Shown piece by piece: positions 11,737 through 23,529 of a stretch of DNA of 64,000 nucleotides (position 1 is its first letter; the number at the start of each line of letters is the position of its first letter). A program made the translations under genes and the position numbers. The stretch comes from Anthonomus grandis grandis (lineage: Eukaryota > Arthropoda > Insecta > Coleoptera > Curculionidae): NCBI RefSeq assembly GCF_022605725.1, contig NC_065548.1:6729644-6793643 (forward strand), in the 5' to 3' direction. The notes below the pieces were generated by a model. It saw only the letters and a list, made by a program, of their open reading frames with translations. It searched no databases and had not been told where the DNA came from.

Positions 11737-12440
11737 CTTTTTTAGAGATATTACCTAATAAGTCAGGTAATGGAAATGTATTAGCTGAAAAGCTGGGTAA
11801 CCCAGAAAGTTCTATATAGACTTATAGGAGTCTAAAAAAAATTGCAAAAAAAAGTTTTCTAAATGCATTGCATTCGGTTTGATGCAAATATCTGTTGCAG
11901 TTTAGAAGGTAATTGATTTTAAGTAAGGAATATTAATTTTTTTGAAATAAATAATATTATTTCTTCCAGGCACTTGATATATTATTCTTGTAATAGCTGG
12001 AAGTTTGACGACCGTAATGACCTAAAAAAAGACCAAAAATACGAATTGTTTCGAGGAGTTGAACTCATTTTGTCAAAATTTTAATTTTCAAGGATCAACT
12101 GCCTAGAACAAGTCACATAAAAGAAAAACAGAAATTATTCCAGGCAGTTGAAAATTTTATTTAATTTCTCTACTACTGCCTCAACTTGAACAGATTTGTT
12201 CGAGTCAAAAGAATGCTTGGAAAGAATAGGATTCCTCAATGCACTCTAATTGGATTGATCCAAATATTTTTTGGTCAAAAGCTAAATAGAAACAGTCTTG
12301 GATTCCTTTGAACCAACAACAAAATAGTGTAAATATTTGCTCAATAAATTGCAGCTCGTTTGGTATAGACATCACAAATTAACTATTTCCTAGGAAGTCA
12401 ATTGATTCTAAAACTTAACAAGCTGTGAACTGGTTTCTAG
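11737..12440. repeat. dispersed repeat copy 1, includes a diverged array-like segment
   Basis: This segment matches 20536-21240 in the same orientation over about 700 bp. Shared landmarks include GGTTTGATGCAAATATCTGTTG, here split as GGTTTGATGCAAATATC and TGTTGCAGTTTAGAAGG, then CTTCCAGGCACTTGAT and GGAAGTTTGACGACCGTAA. Its central part resembles the 258-bp array unit at 8161-11098. I see no reading frame. It may be one copy of a longer interspersed repeat from which the array unit was drawn. Confidence 0.7.
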
Positions 12441-13331
12441 ACTAAAACAAACAGTTGTATAACTAACTAGATTTCCTTGGAAAAAAAACAGATTTTACTT
12501 AAAATTTAAACATTTTTTCCAGAGGGTAACTAATGCAAACCACTCAAAAGTAAACGTTCTATTTACTGAAAAAAAGGCACAATATATATCGGGGCAACGA
12601 TTTAAAAAAAAATCGTATGTACACTGCATCCAAACAATACACGATTCTGTCGGTAGTAAACATCGATTTAAAAAATCCAATTCCCAACTATTGTGCCGGT
12701 ATAGAAGTGCTATCTGAATAATATATAGAATGGCAGCTTTCGATTAAAACCCACCAGAGCGTATCGCAGCGTTGTTTCGTTTGTGGTGTTTTGATTGCTT
12801 TTCTAATTTAAACTACCTACTAGAATACTAAAAAAACTGTTCGTTTTTGTATACAATTTAAAACGTGAGGGAAGTAAATCTGGATCAATACTTCCTTGTT
12901 TTTTTATTAAATATTTAAGATAGAGGAGTTAGTCTATTTTCGTAGTAGGAATAATTTTATTTTTTACTTAAATAGTGTTGTTAGGTTTCATATTGTAAAT
13001 ATTCTTCTGAATCATGACTATTTACAAGGAAAAAGCGTCAAATCGCAATGAAAAATTATGGTAAATTTGTGGTTTATTTCAGTTTTATCGTAAGTAGCTT
13101 AACAGTAATTGACTAGATTTATTTTTCACTATAAGTCAAAAATTTTAGCTAATTTTAGAATTTCCAATATTGGTCAAATTACATTTTTTTATTTGGAATT
13201 TTTAAGCAGAGAATTTTAAGAAAAAATATTTTTTTTTTAATTTCTTACATATAGAGTATTTATCATTGGCTGATTTTAAGAAGAAAAGTTGATATCAACA
13301 AATGTCCTAAACTATTTAATTTTTAAGCTAC
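12441..13331. other. no gene recognised
   Basis: AT-rich sequence with long T and A runs. No protein similarity, repeat or RNA is recognised. Confidence 0.4.
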
Positions 13332-14110
13332 ATGGTATTAGGAACAATTTTACTTTTTATACTAAAATTTTTTATTATATACATTAATAATATAAAATCT
13401 TGTTTACGTTATATTAAATTTCTATTATACGCCGATGATCTTAACATCTACCGTACGATATTTAACATCGCCGACTGCCTTAAAATCCAAAGTGATCTGG
13501 ATCGACTACGAGCCTACTGTGATAAAAATAGTCTCTTAAATTTAAAAAATGTCAAAGTAAAACCTTTTCAAGAAATAAAAATAAAATAAATTATCAATAT
13601 AAATTTAATAATATTTGCTTACCTAAAGTGAACGACGTACGCGATTTGGGAATTATATTGGACTCTAAACTGATGTTTGACATTCATATTGATCTAATAG
13701 TAACAGAATCTTCGGTTATATTTCTCGTAAATGTGAAATGTTTTCTAGTTCTTGAGCCATTAAATGTTTATTTAATATATTTGTTCTTGGCAAATTGAAC
13801 TTTGGAAGCATTATATGGAACCTTAAGGTATAAGGTATGGAATTTACATTGATCGATTAGAGAGCATCCAAAAGAAATTTTTAAGATTTCTTTCTTTTAA
13901 AACCAGCTGATGTCAATTCAATTCGAGAGCATTTTGGCGTGATTTTACTTTTCAACAGATGTTTGATAACTGATGTTTCGTTTTTATATAAGGTAATGAA
14001 TTGTCAGCTGAACACTCCTCCTATTTTCCTTTTTAAATTTTCTCCTTTTTAAATTTAACATTCCTCAAGTCAACATTAGATTTTTTAAGTCTTTTATATG
14101 CAAATTATTT
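13332..14110 (+). pseudogene. LINE reverse transcriptase relic (C-terminal half)
   Basis: The frame contains VLGTILLFIL (from a GVPQGSVLGPLLF-like motif) and FLLYADDLNIYRTI, the RT catalytic box with its two aspartates. The relic continues in other frames with VNDVRDLGIILDSKLMFDIHI, then IDRLESIQKKFLRFLSF and PQVNIRFFKSFICKLF, the usual C-terminal order of Jockey/CR1-like LINEs. Several frameshifts and stops make it non-functional. The 3' untranslated part probably runs to 14175 and resumes at 16312-16410 beyond the inserted DNA transposon. Confidence 0.82.
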
Positions 14111-14175
14111 TGATTTATGTACTTAACCATTTAGTCTTATATTATATTATTCTTAATAAAATATTATATTTGAAG

Positions 14176-16311
14176 GTACAGAAAAAAAACCAGATATGTG
14201 ATTTCTTTTCACATTAGAGTAAATTGAATTTTAATGTTCAAAACCAATTATTTTTATTTCCAAAGCGAATATAAATATATAGTTTACATAAAACAGAAGT
14301 TAATATTATTATAAAGTATTATGACTATGGTTTTTTGGTTTAGAAAAACTAAATACGGCTTTATTGCAAAAAAATCTGCATCACTCAGGGTTTTGCAGGA
14401 ACAAAAGCAGCAATGTCACTTGAAACCGACAAAAACCAGCTGCTATTATTTTTGAAATAAAAAAGAAGATTTAATTTTTTGGAATTTTTAATGTTTATTT
14501 ATCAACATATTATTATGAAGTAAGTTAGAGATGAGCCAGGTTTTGAAAAAATGTCACGGCTTTTGGACTGCAAAACCTCATGAGGCTTATTAGGTCGTTA
14601 AATTTAGCCTTTGGAATTGGTAATGAACCTGTAAAAAAATTACAAAATTTAATACATCTCATTTTTATTTAAAAGTTTCTTATAACTTACCATCTTATAC
14701 CGGAACGGGCAGCAAAAATTATCCGCATCTTAAAGCTGAATTTCGGTCAAAGCGTTTTCGTATTAATCCAAACAAATCTGGTCCATTGTATGTTGAATGT
14801 AGATAAGGCGACTATGATCAGATGATGCCACTATTTCCTTCAAAATCTGGATTTTAAATGGGCATTTTTGTAGATATATTGTCTAAAAATGATTTCCAAT
14901 GCAGTATCAAATTTTGTGGCACACTAACTAAAACAAACGGCGATGGTTTGGAGCGGGAATGCCTAATGACTTCTTCGAACTCTTCCGGGACCTCAAAGGG
15001 GCTCTTCAAATCCCACAATCCTACATTTTTGTCACATTGCAAATAGGAGCGACCTTTTATAGGGAATGTGATTTTTATTTCTTTCAGATTATGAATTTTG
15101 TTGTTAACTACAAAATGAATAAATCGAAAAATGGTAAAGTTTTTATTTTCTCCTCCGGCAGAGTCACAGAAGATTTGCAGTTCTTCAACATCGTCGTCTA
15201 AATAATTATTGATAAAATGAAGAAGAAAAGATGCAACTTCGTTTGATCCTTTTTTAGCCTCTCCTTCATGATAGGTACAAAAAATAGATTGACCCCATCA
15301 GTATCAGTCAAACTTTTAAGCTTAATTTAAAATTCACCACACGTTGCGCATGTGTCACTTCTAGGGTATCCAAAAGCAATATTGAATTCTTTATTAAAGA
15401 TTGTTCTGTACGTTTCATACGAGACTTTATTTAGCATTTAGATGCTTTTTTTTAAAGAGGTTAAACATCTTTTTGATTGTAAGTTCTTCTGGTAAATAGA
15501 TCTTTAAAACTTTTAATGTGGTCACATACCAAACCTTTTGTTAAGTCGTCTGCACCACTTCGTTTGAGGCTTTCCTTTATATGATTTATTTTATTTTTTG
15601 TAATCCCATGAATGGAACAAAAAGCTTTGGCACACACCGGAATATCACGATCGCGAACTCGAACTCGATAAGCATAACTTGCATCATGGAAACTGGCAGT
15701 ATTCTCGTTTTGACGAGGTGTTCTATGCTGGAGAGGTAAAACTGTAATTAAACCAGCTAAATAATAATTTTGCTCATCGTGAGAGTTCAGAGCATTAAAA
15801 TGTCTCAATATTTCTGCTCTTTGCGCCTTATTAAGTACCTCAAAGCACTTTATTCTTGAGCAATTATAAGGCTGTCCAGCTTCATGAGTGGATAACTTCA
15901 ACATTTTAGAGACCTCTGACATACGACCGGTTCTCTTTCTTTTTTTTGAAGGCATAATTTTGTTCTCAACGGATCCCTCCGAATCACTATTAGCCATAAT
16001 GGTTTATTATTAATCACACAAACAAACAAGAAGTCACACTTTTGCGGTTACAATAATACTGGCACGTTTTTTAAAAATGAATATTGCATCAGCTGGTTTG
16101 TTTACATGACATCGCTGGTTTTTTCCCTGGACGTTTGGACTAAGCTGGTTTTTATTCAGTACGCTATATTTTAGATACTAATTTACGCAAGACTACGGTG
16201 GTCGTTTCCCGGTTTTAGTACTCTAAAATAAGTGTCTTCATTCGAAGAATTCAATGGCGCCTCTACCGAGATTTTCAATAAAAAGTGACATATCTGGTTT
16301 TTTCCCTGTAC
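14176..16311 (-). mobile_element. DNA transposon with terminal inverted repeats and GTAC flanks
   Basis: The two ends are inverted repeats. The left end reads GTAC then AGAAAAAAAACCAGATATGT, and the right end in reverse complement reads GTAC then AGGGAAAAAACCAGATATGT. GTAC at both ends (14176-14179 and 16308-16311) may be a 4-bp palindromic target duplication or part of the repeat. Subterminal copies of an AGCTGGTTT-like motif occur at about 14434, 16089 and 16148. The element encodes the transposase relic at 14740-15997 on the minus strand. LINE sequence lies on both sides, so it probably landed in a LINE 3' region. A Sola-type assignment would fit 4-bp duplications but I cannot confirm it. 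Confidence 0.75.
14740..15997 (-). pseudogene. DDE-type transposase relic of a widespread arthropod uncharacterised family
   Basis: The 178-residue N-terminal part is open from the ATG at 15997 to 15461. It starts with a basic stretch (PSKKRKRTGR) and then a Cys-containing domain (YNCSRIKCFEVLNKAQRAEILRHF, read in two parts). Further down, in other frames, come FGYPRSDTCATCGEF, then GEAKKGSNEVASFLLHFINN, LQIFCDSAGGENKNFT and ITFPIKGRSYLQCDKN. The same motif order occurs in the relic at 49582-51103. The segment with the first acidic block (FDYQKN...YYSRQL in the other copy) is deleted here between CGEF and the GEAKKGSNE block. The deletion, stops and frameshifts make it dead. The CDSAGGENKN motif likely carries a catalytic Asp; this is inferred from the pattern, not known. 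Confidence 0.75.
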
Positions 16312-16412
16312 TTTTCATTTAAGTTAGTTAAGATAAGTTTTTGGATACCTTTTTGGGCTTGTAGCCTGTTGTATCCCTATATGGTCACCAAATAAATAAA
16401 TAAATAAATTAT
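16312..16412 (+). mobile_element. LINE 3' end with AAAT-repeat tail
   Basis: The sequence GTTGTATCCCTATATGGTC is followed by (AAAT)n at about 16389-16410, a typical tail of an insect LINE. It begins directly after the right GTAC of the DNA transposon, so it is probably the continuation of the LINE relic at 13332-14175. Length and orientation fit. Confidence 0.55.
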
Positions 16413-16617
16413 CTTAGATATTTCTATAAAATATTTACCAATGCCGTACTTATGAAGCTTGAATTCTATTTTATTGATATTTTGTTGAATGAAACACTTT
16501 TTTTGGGATATAAATACATTTTTCACTTTCACTAGGTAACGTTTACGTAGACGTGATATTAAATAAACAGTAAGCATAAATATTGCCAAAATAAATCGTT
16601 GTTTGTTTTAAAGAGAA

Positions 16618-17240
16618 AATTACATGTGCTTATTGTAGTGAGGAACATAAACTTGTAGATTGTCCCGATGGATCAGAAAAATGTTGCTCTCAAACTCATC
16701 AAGCTTCCTCTTGAAATTGTCAGACATGTACTTGGGTATCTAGTATTGCAATTACTAAATTTTTATTAATTTTTTCTTCATTCTCTGAATAGGTCACATA
16801 TTTTTTGAGACAGAAAACGAACAGGAACTGGTTCAGTTGAATTCATTAAAAACAAAAATAAATCAGCGCAAAAAGATGCTTGGCCTAATTTATTTCAAGA
16901 AACCCATTGAGTTATTTTCTAACAACTGTATTGAGAGTGTTTTACAATTAATTGTCTGGCAGAATACAGTAAGTACGTTTTATATAATTAATTTGGGCAT
17001 TCCAGAAGGTACGGTCCTTGGACCTCTTTTCTTTATATGAATTTATATGAACCCTCTGCGAAGATCAGAAAATTCGGTCATATCTAATATAATTTATGCT
17101 GATGATACAGTTTTAATTTTTCCTTCTGACTCTTGACAGGAGGTGAAAAATAAAGCCGGAATATGACTAAAATAAAAGATTTGCTTGATTTCAATCTTAT
17201 AACTCTGAAATTCTTGAAGTGAGTGAAATACAAACGCATA
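16618..17240 (+). pseudogene. LINE relic: zinc-knuckle-like segment and RT fragment
   Basis: At 16618-16690 the frame reads TCAYCSEEHKLVDCPDG, a Cys-x2-Cys-x3-His-x4-Cys pattern like the zinc knuckles in LINE ORF1 proteins. From 16837 an RT fragment follows: LGIPEGTVLGPLFFI, then after a stop NSVISNIIYADDTVLIFPSD with the catalytic YADD. Because ORF1-like and RT parts are only about 200 bp apart, most of the element is missing between them, or they come from two copies. Degenerate and non-functional. Confidence 0.7.
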
Positions 17241-18045
17241 AGCTTACACTAATAATTTTATAATAGATTTACGAAGAGTACATAAAAAAAAAAAAATCTT
17301 TTGGCGCTCAACATATAAAACGGGCTCATTAAATCGACATAATTAGGCGCATTACCCGGGGTTTCCTGGTCCAATTAAAAACAATAAACGGTATTTAACT
17401 GCAAGTTCGAATGCCTCGGTTCGTTTACTATCGCGACCGTTTTATATGCAGGGAGGCAGGACCGTTAATACAACGGAGCAGGCCCCGGCCGGTCACTTTT
17501 CTCTTTATATTAAAACGGGCGTCCATTGTTCTCTCTCTCTCGATGCCGATTTTACTTTGCCGATTTCGGTGCAGGTTACTGAAAACAATAAGGAACAAAT
17601 AATGCTACGGACATGCTGCGGGTCATTTTCATTCCATATATTGCTAATGCGTTACAGCAGATTAATGAGAATGTAGGTACAAGAAGTTCATCAATTATTA
17701 TTCTGACATTCTTAATATATACCAGAGGAGATTTCCAAATTTCTTAACTTAAAATTGCCTCGTAAAAGATTATTTCATTTTGTTGAATAGTCAGTAATTT
17801 TTTGCTTAATATAGGTTTTATTAGGATGATTTTAGGCCATAAGCGGCAATTTTCAAGAGGAAACTAAAAAATTTGCAGGAAACCCATTTGATGAGCAATT
17901 TTGTTCTGTAAATCATCTTTTTCATGGATTTAATTATAGGAATTTACGTGTAAACTGATTTTAATTTTCTCCTAGCAATTAATTTAACCTTATCTCTCCT
18001 TGACTCATATTTATTTCCTTAAGTTTTCAATTAAACATGACTTCA
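17241..18045. other. no gene recognised; GC-richer island at 17340-17680
   Basis: A distinctly less AT-rich stretch (17340-17680, for example CAGGCCCCGGCCGGTCAC) lies between two LINE relics. Two overlapping short open frames there have no recognisable motif. The rest is AT-rich and anonymous. It could be single-copy host DNA or a repeat whose relatives lie outside the window. Confidence 0.4.
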
Positions 18046-18049
18046 TTAT

Positions 18050-19560
18050 TCAAAATCAAATTCAAAAAATACTTTATTCACCAATTAAAAAATAAAAATT
18101 AACAATATGGTGAAAACGACCTGTGCAGCGAATATAAAAAAAACCGATAACATAAGCACCCTAATGCATATAATATTGCACAGACGCGTATATCACAGAA
18201 AGTCAACACAAAGAAATATAAAGAAGTCTTCTTAATATATATTATTGTGTATGTAACGAGTATATTTAATAAAAAAAAGGAGTGGTCGTGTGTCACATGT
18301 GTCAAAGTCGAAGGGAAAAAATGCTCAGAGGAAGGTGCAGATACTCAAGTGTTTTAATTTAATGAAATTATTACGTGTAGCCACTAGGCACACTTAGATA
18401 CACTTAGACATATTTCACAGGCTCAATTCATACCCCAACTAATTGCTCATTAAGCAACATGGTTTTAATATACAACGAGAACTTTTGCTCCTTAAAAGTC
18501 TTGACCTCTCTTGGCAAGTTATTCCAAAACCTGGTTGCAATGTACTCAAATGATTTTTGATAATTAGCTGATCTATGCCTCTAAAATTGTCAATGTGTCG
18601 TGTATTATAATTATGATAAAAACTATTAAATAAATCCTTTAAATACACTGGCTGACCTGTTTTGAGAATTCTATAAATAAAGTTAAACATATGACTCTTT
18701 CTCCTGTTTTCGATATTTAAAATCAAATTATTATTTAAATAAGAAGTAATGTGGGACCTATATGAAATATTATAAGCAAACCTCATACAAGAGTTTTGTA
18801 ATTTTTGGATTTTACGATACAACATTCCTGTGAGTGATTCACTATAAACAATATCTCCATAATCGACCAATGACAACACAAGACTTTCTAACCACATGTA
18901 ATACGAAGTTTAGCAGCAATATGTGATGCAAATGATAGAAATGAGTCTGAAATTAGGCCAAGATTTTTTGATTCTTTAACAATAGGCAACACATTATTTT
19001 GAATTTGAAATTTAATGTTATTTTTAATATGATTATAATTAATATTATTATTACTAAACAGCAATATGCAAGATTTTGTGAGATTTAAATTTAAGTTATG
19101 TGCATATTTATTTAATTTATGTAGGTCACTATTTAATTGAGTTTGTATAGTATTGTAATTTAAAGTGCAAAAGTTGTATATCTGAGCGTCATCTGCATAT
19201 TGTTGTAATTTAGAGTATTGCAAAGTTTGATTGATGTCTGAAGCATATATAGAAAACAAGAGTAGCCCTAAAATAGACCCTTGTGGCACACCAGTTGTAA
19301 TATTCCAATAAGTTGATTTCTCTAAGATGCCTTCTTTCATAACGGAGAGACAATGCATTCTGTTGCTTAGATAATTTGACATTAGGGTTAAAGCCTGGAC
19401 AGAAAAACCAAAAAAATTTAATTTCGCTAGAAGTAACTCATGAGAGATCGTGTCAAAGGCTTTACTAAAATCTAATAAAGCTAGAAGTGTACTATGATTC
19501 TTATCTTAAGCGGATCTTATTTCATTTGTGAGATTTACTAACGTGGATAAATATACTAAA
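18050..19560 (-). pseudogene. LINE reverse transcriptase relic with 3' tail, minus strand
   Basis: From 19560 downward: TLLALLDFSKAFDTISHELL (RT motif with the first catalytic Asp), then an open frame 19382-18888 with ITTGVPQGSILGLLLFSIY and LQQYADDAQIYNF, then after a frameshift near 18895 the C-terminal part (SLVLSLVDYGDIVYSE, LQNSCMRFAYNIS). The 3' end carries AATAAAG on the minus strand (18072-18078) and a TTTGAATTTGATTTTGA-like tail at 18050-18068. The element is 5'-truncated before about 19560 and has an in-frame stop at about 19505. The order and motifs match CR1/Jockey-like LINEs. Confidence 0.85.
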
Positions 19561-20188
19561 AACGGACCCAGATGAATGACTCTTCTTAAGGAAAATAATC
19601 ATAATATGGCAATAATTCGTCTGAAATTATGCTTGCGGAAACTATTAAATGGATAAAAGCTGCATTCCCTAGATCGATATGCAGCAACACTTGAAGGTGA
19701 AATTTTTTCAAGTTCAAACTTCTATGTAGCATCTTCACAGTGGTCTGACATATTAATTTTCTGAATTGATATCCACTAGAAGAAACTCTAATCAACATCA
19801 AGTGTTTAGGAACAAGAATATCTTCCTATCTTCTTTCTGGAGTAATTAGCAATGGTTTTAAGGCATCTGACGTCATTTTTATTTTTTTCAGAAATTAAAC
19901 CTAAAATAATTTTCTTATATCATTAAACTTTTTCTAGGTATGTCATTTTTTGTTTTTAGAGGCATTTTTCTTTTATTCCAGGCATTTGATAAAAGAAAAC
20001 GATAGCAAAGTCATTTTTCAAAGGTTTTTCAGATCATTTTAAGTTTAAATTTATTTTTAGAGCTAAAATGAATGTAAAAGATTAAAAGACCCTAAACAGG
20101 TTCCAGTTTCCCTAATTTTCTTGTTTAATGCCTCCTAAAGAATCGAATCAATTTCCAAAGAAAGTCAAGAAAACGACAATTCGTGTAA
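19561..20188. other. no gene recognised
   Basis: AT-rich anonymous sequence. A single copy of a CCAGGCATTTGAT motif near 19979 recalls the hairpin motif of the 258-bp array, but no other part of that unit is present. Confidence 0.35.
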
Positions 20189-20510
20189 GAGCGTTTTGAT
20201 TCTCCAGCCGCTCACCACAGCAGCCATTGCAAGACTGATTACGTAAGTGTCATCCATATCCCCTCTCCTAACCATTAGACGAACCGAGTTCGCCCGAATT
20301 AAATAAAATGATGACGTCGATATGATATATATGGAAATGGACCAGGATGATTTAAATACAATGCAGTAATTAGAAATATGTTTGACTGGTTAAAAAAAAA
20401 TAATGAAATGATTACCTATAGTAAGAAAAATTTCCATTCTCAGAAAAGTATAATAATTTCCTTCGGAATTTAACGCGCGACTTTTAATTAAACGAAAATT
20501 TAGCGACTTA
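20189..20510 (+). repeat. direct repeat B, copy 1
   Basis: This segment is repeated in the same orientation at 21241-21600 with only scattered substitutions. Shared landmarks are TCTCCAGCCGCTCACCAC, AAGACTGATTACGTAAG, CCCCTCTCCTAACCATTAGA, ACAATGCAGTAATTA and AACGCGCGACTTTTAATTAA. It lacks a 47-bp piece present in copy 2. No reading frame is conserved. Confidence 0.88.
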
Positions 20511-20535
20511 AAGATAAGTTTTGGTTATTTTGGAA

Positions 20536-21240
20536 CTCTCTTTGGAGATATTACCTAGTGAGTCAGATAATGGAAATGTATTTCTATTAGAAAGTTCTAT
20601 ATAGATTTACAGGAGTAAAAGAAATTGCAAAGAAAATGTTTTTTAAATGCATTGCAGTCGGTTTGATGCAAATATCTGTTGTAGTTTAGAAGGTAATTAT
20701 TGATTTTAAGTAAGGAATGTAAATTTTTTTGAAATAAATTATATTATTTCTTCCAGGCACTTGATGTAATATTCTTGTAATAACTGGAAGTTTGACGACC
20801 GTAACGACCTAAAAAAAGACCTAAAACACGAATTGTTTCAAGGAGTTGAATTCATTTTATTAATATTTTAATTTTCAAGGTTTAACTAACTAGAATAAGT
20901 CACATAAAGGAAAAGCAGAAATTATTCCAGCCAGTTGAATTAATTCATAAAAATATGAGATTTTATTTAATTTCTCTAATACTGCCCCAACTTGAACAGA
21001 TTTTTTGAGTCAAAAGAATGCTTGGAAAGAATAGTTTCCTCAATGCATTCTAACTAGATTAATCCAAATATTTTCTGGTTAGATGCTACATAGGAACAGT
21101 TTTGGATTTTTTGAACCGAAAACAAGATATTGAAAATAAATATTTGCTTAATAAATTGCAGTTAATTCGATACAGACACCACAAATCAACTATTTCCTAG
21201 AAAATCAATTGGAATATACAAAAAATCAATTGGACTACGG
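20536..21240. repeat. dispersed repeat copy 2
   Basis: Same orientation and order as 11737-12440, including the GGAAGTTTGACGACCGTAA block and the diverged array-like middle. It lies exactly between the two copies of direct repeat B, so it either inserted there or was captured when the flank was duplicated. Confidence 0.7.
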
Positions 21241-21600
21241 GAGCGTTTGTCTTCTCCAGCCGCTCACCACGGCAGCCACTGCAAGACTGATTACGTAAGC
21301 GTCATCCATATCCCCTCTCCTAACCATTAGACCAACCGAGTTTACCCGAATTGAATAAAATGATGACGTTGATATGATATATATTGAAATGGACGTAATA
21401 ACGAGGAACAGGAAGGAAAAACTTGCCTTTAGTTTAAGGACCAGGATGATATAAATACAATGCAGTAATTAAAAATATGTTTGACTGGTTAAATAAAAAA
21501 TAATGAAATGATTACCTATAGTAAGAAAAATTTCCATTTTCAAAAAAGTATAAAAATTTCCTTCGAAATTTAACGCGCGACTTTTAATTAAACGAAAATT
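21241..21600 (+). repeat. direct repeat B, copy 2
   Basis: Partner of 20189-20510. It carries 47 extra bases at 21394-21440 (CGTAATAACGAGGAACAGG onward), bounded on both sides by GGA; copy 1 could have lost them by recombination between the GGA triplets, or copy 2 gained them. The ends lack the TG...CA expected of retroviral-type LTRs. Confidence 0.88.
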
Positions 21601-21715
21601 AAACTTAATTAAAAAAACTGAAAATTTTACTAAAAAATTAAAAATTACATTAAATATTTAAAAAGCGTTATATAATTAACGAAAATTATTTTTTTCCTTG
21701 AAAGGGTTTAAAAAT

Positions 21716-22130
21716 TACAAGTGCCGAATTCAATGGCAGAATGGCAAGTGAGTTTCAAAGTCATTTACGCTTCTGTTAATGAATTTCTTTTAAGTCTTTT
21801 ATCTCCTCTATATATTTTCATCATCTTGTTCTCCTCACTTAGTTAAGAAAAAGGATGCTTCTCCTCTACAATAAAATAAATCAATATTGTGATATTCTCA
21901 ATGTTACATATATTTGCTTCCATCATGTCGACTCTCTCACATCTTATAACCTGTTTCACTCGTACTTTTTCTCTCCTCCTTCTGAATTTCTTTAACATAC
22001 TTGGCAAAATAGTTTGCCATATCTTTTTCATTAAGTTTATGAACAGAATCTAATTTTCCGGAGTTTCTTCTTTGCAATTTATGTTTCTCGTCATTGAACC
22101 TTTTCACGTTCCAGAAAATGATCAAATTAC
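21716..22130 (+). repeat. dispersed repeat C, partial copy in inverted orientation
   Basis: Begins ACAAGTGCCGAATTCAATGG, here as ACAAGTGCCGAATTC and AATGGCAGAATGG. It matches in reverse complement the ends of the copies at 28440-29204 and 29246-30211, including CAATGGCA(G/C)AATGGCAA, GAGTTTC, CTTAGTTAAGAAAAA and CTTCTCCTCT. Short open frames here are not conserved among the copies. Confidence 0.7.
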
Positions 22131-23529
22131 CACCCTAGCTGGATCTTTTAAGGCCGTCCCGAATATAATATCGCCAACCAGGATGTTTAGTATTTAATTA
22201 GTAAGTTTGTCGACGATATAATGCTCGCTGGTTTAAACCGTTCCACATACCGCTTTTCGCCGGCTGCTGCTGTATACGTTACTAATTAATTAGTTTTGGG
22301 AGGGACAAAGAGAGTAACAGAGAGAGAGTCCGCCGTGTATAAACAACTTTGGATATTATTAAAGGAGCAGCCAGTATAAACAGAGCTTTGCCTAATTTCG
22401 GGAGACAATGGGAGTGCCAATTTCGTTTCGGTATTTGCTTAGTTTGGTCGTTACTGTTAGAGCGTGATGGGCCAGATGATGTGTTGGATGATTTTATTTA
22501 AGGCTTTTGGCTTAATTAAATTAACTCAAGTAAACTATTGGGAAATCATGCAACATTTTAAGGGAATATACTATTTATGGAACCTCTCGATACCCCCTTT
22601 TAAAACGTTCCTAAAAGAAACTCAAAGCAATATACCATTTATGTAATAACTGAGACCTAAATAGTGTTTCATTCCAAAGGCTTTTAACAAAGTTCTTCAT
22701 AAAAATGAAAAATATGACAGCAAAAGGATCCCAAAATTAAATCGTTGTTTTTCAGTAGTGAAACACAAGCGTAGATAAATAAATTAAGGCAACGTATAGG
22801 GGAGACGTGAAGTTTATAACATCAAAAGAGAAACCACGGCGTCACGGCCACACGGCTTTTTATAATGCTTTGACTCTATAAAAGCTCGGCGCCGAAACTT
22901 TTTAATCAAACGAAATGAACTCTTTTATGTCTGTAAAAATGAGTGGGAGAGAGAGAGGGGTGCTCCCCTGGATGCTTCAATAACTGGATTAAAATGATAT
23001 TTGTCTGGATTGAAATTAACAGAAAACTGCAATTTTATCATGTCCGTCTAGTTAATTAAGAATCCTTTTAAGGTCTAATCCGACGCTGTAACTTTAAGGC
23101 AAATTCATGTCTTAACTCGCGTCATTCTCCGTCTTAATTAACAACGTTATGCTTTAATTAATTATGAAACAGACGAAAATAAAATGTGATTTTCCATTGT
23201 GTCACGGCGAATTCGGTACTCACGTTTTCCTTTGATAGGAATTTAATAAGCGAGGCGAATGTTGATTGTGAGAAGCCCACCAAGAAGTCGCTTAATTAGT
23301 GGTGCGGTATCATTAAAATATTCTCATAAGGTTTCTAATGAATATATACGGGAAATGGCAAGACATTTTCATTGTGTAATGGCCTACTTTTGATTTTCTT
23401 AATATTTAGTCGGATAATTTTGGTAATGGAAGTTGAAAAAAAGGTATTTGAGGTTAAATTTTTCAATGAGCGAAGAAGTTTGAGTTTTTTGTCTCTTTTT
23501 CGTTTAAGAAAAGAGTCTGAATAAATAAT
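22131..23529. other. no gene recognised; GC-richer, apparently single-copy
   Basis: This stretch contains several less AT-rich blocks, such as CCGCTTTTCGCCGGCTGC near 22250 and AAAAGCTCGGCGCCGAAAC near 22880. I see no exon, RNA gene or repeat. It may be host non-coding DNA. Confidence 0.4.

Noticed and set aside
18439..18897. 152-residue open frame as a separate gene
   Set aside because: It is the C-terminal part of the LINE RT at 18050-19560, offset by a frameshift.
20189..21600. Long direct repeats as LTRs of a retrotransposon
   Set aside because: The ends lack TG...CA, no primer site or polypurine tract is seen, and the sequence between them is a non-coding repeat known from 11.7 kb.
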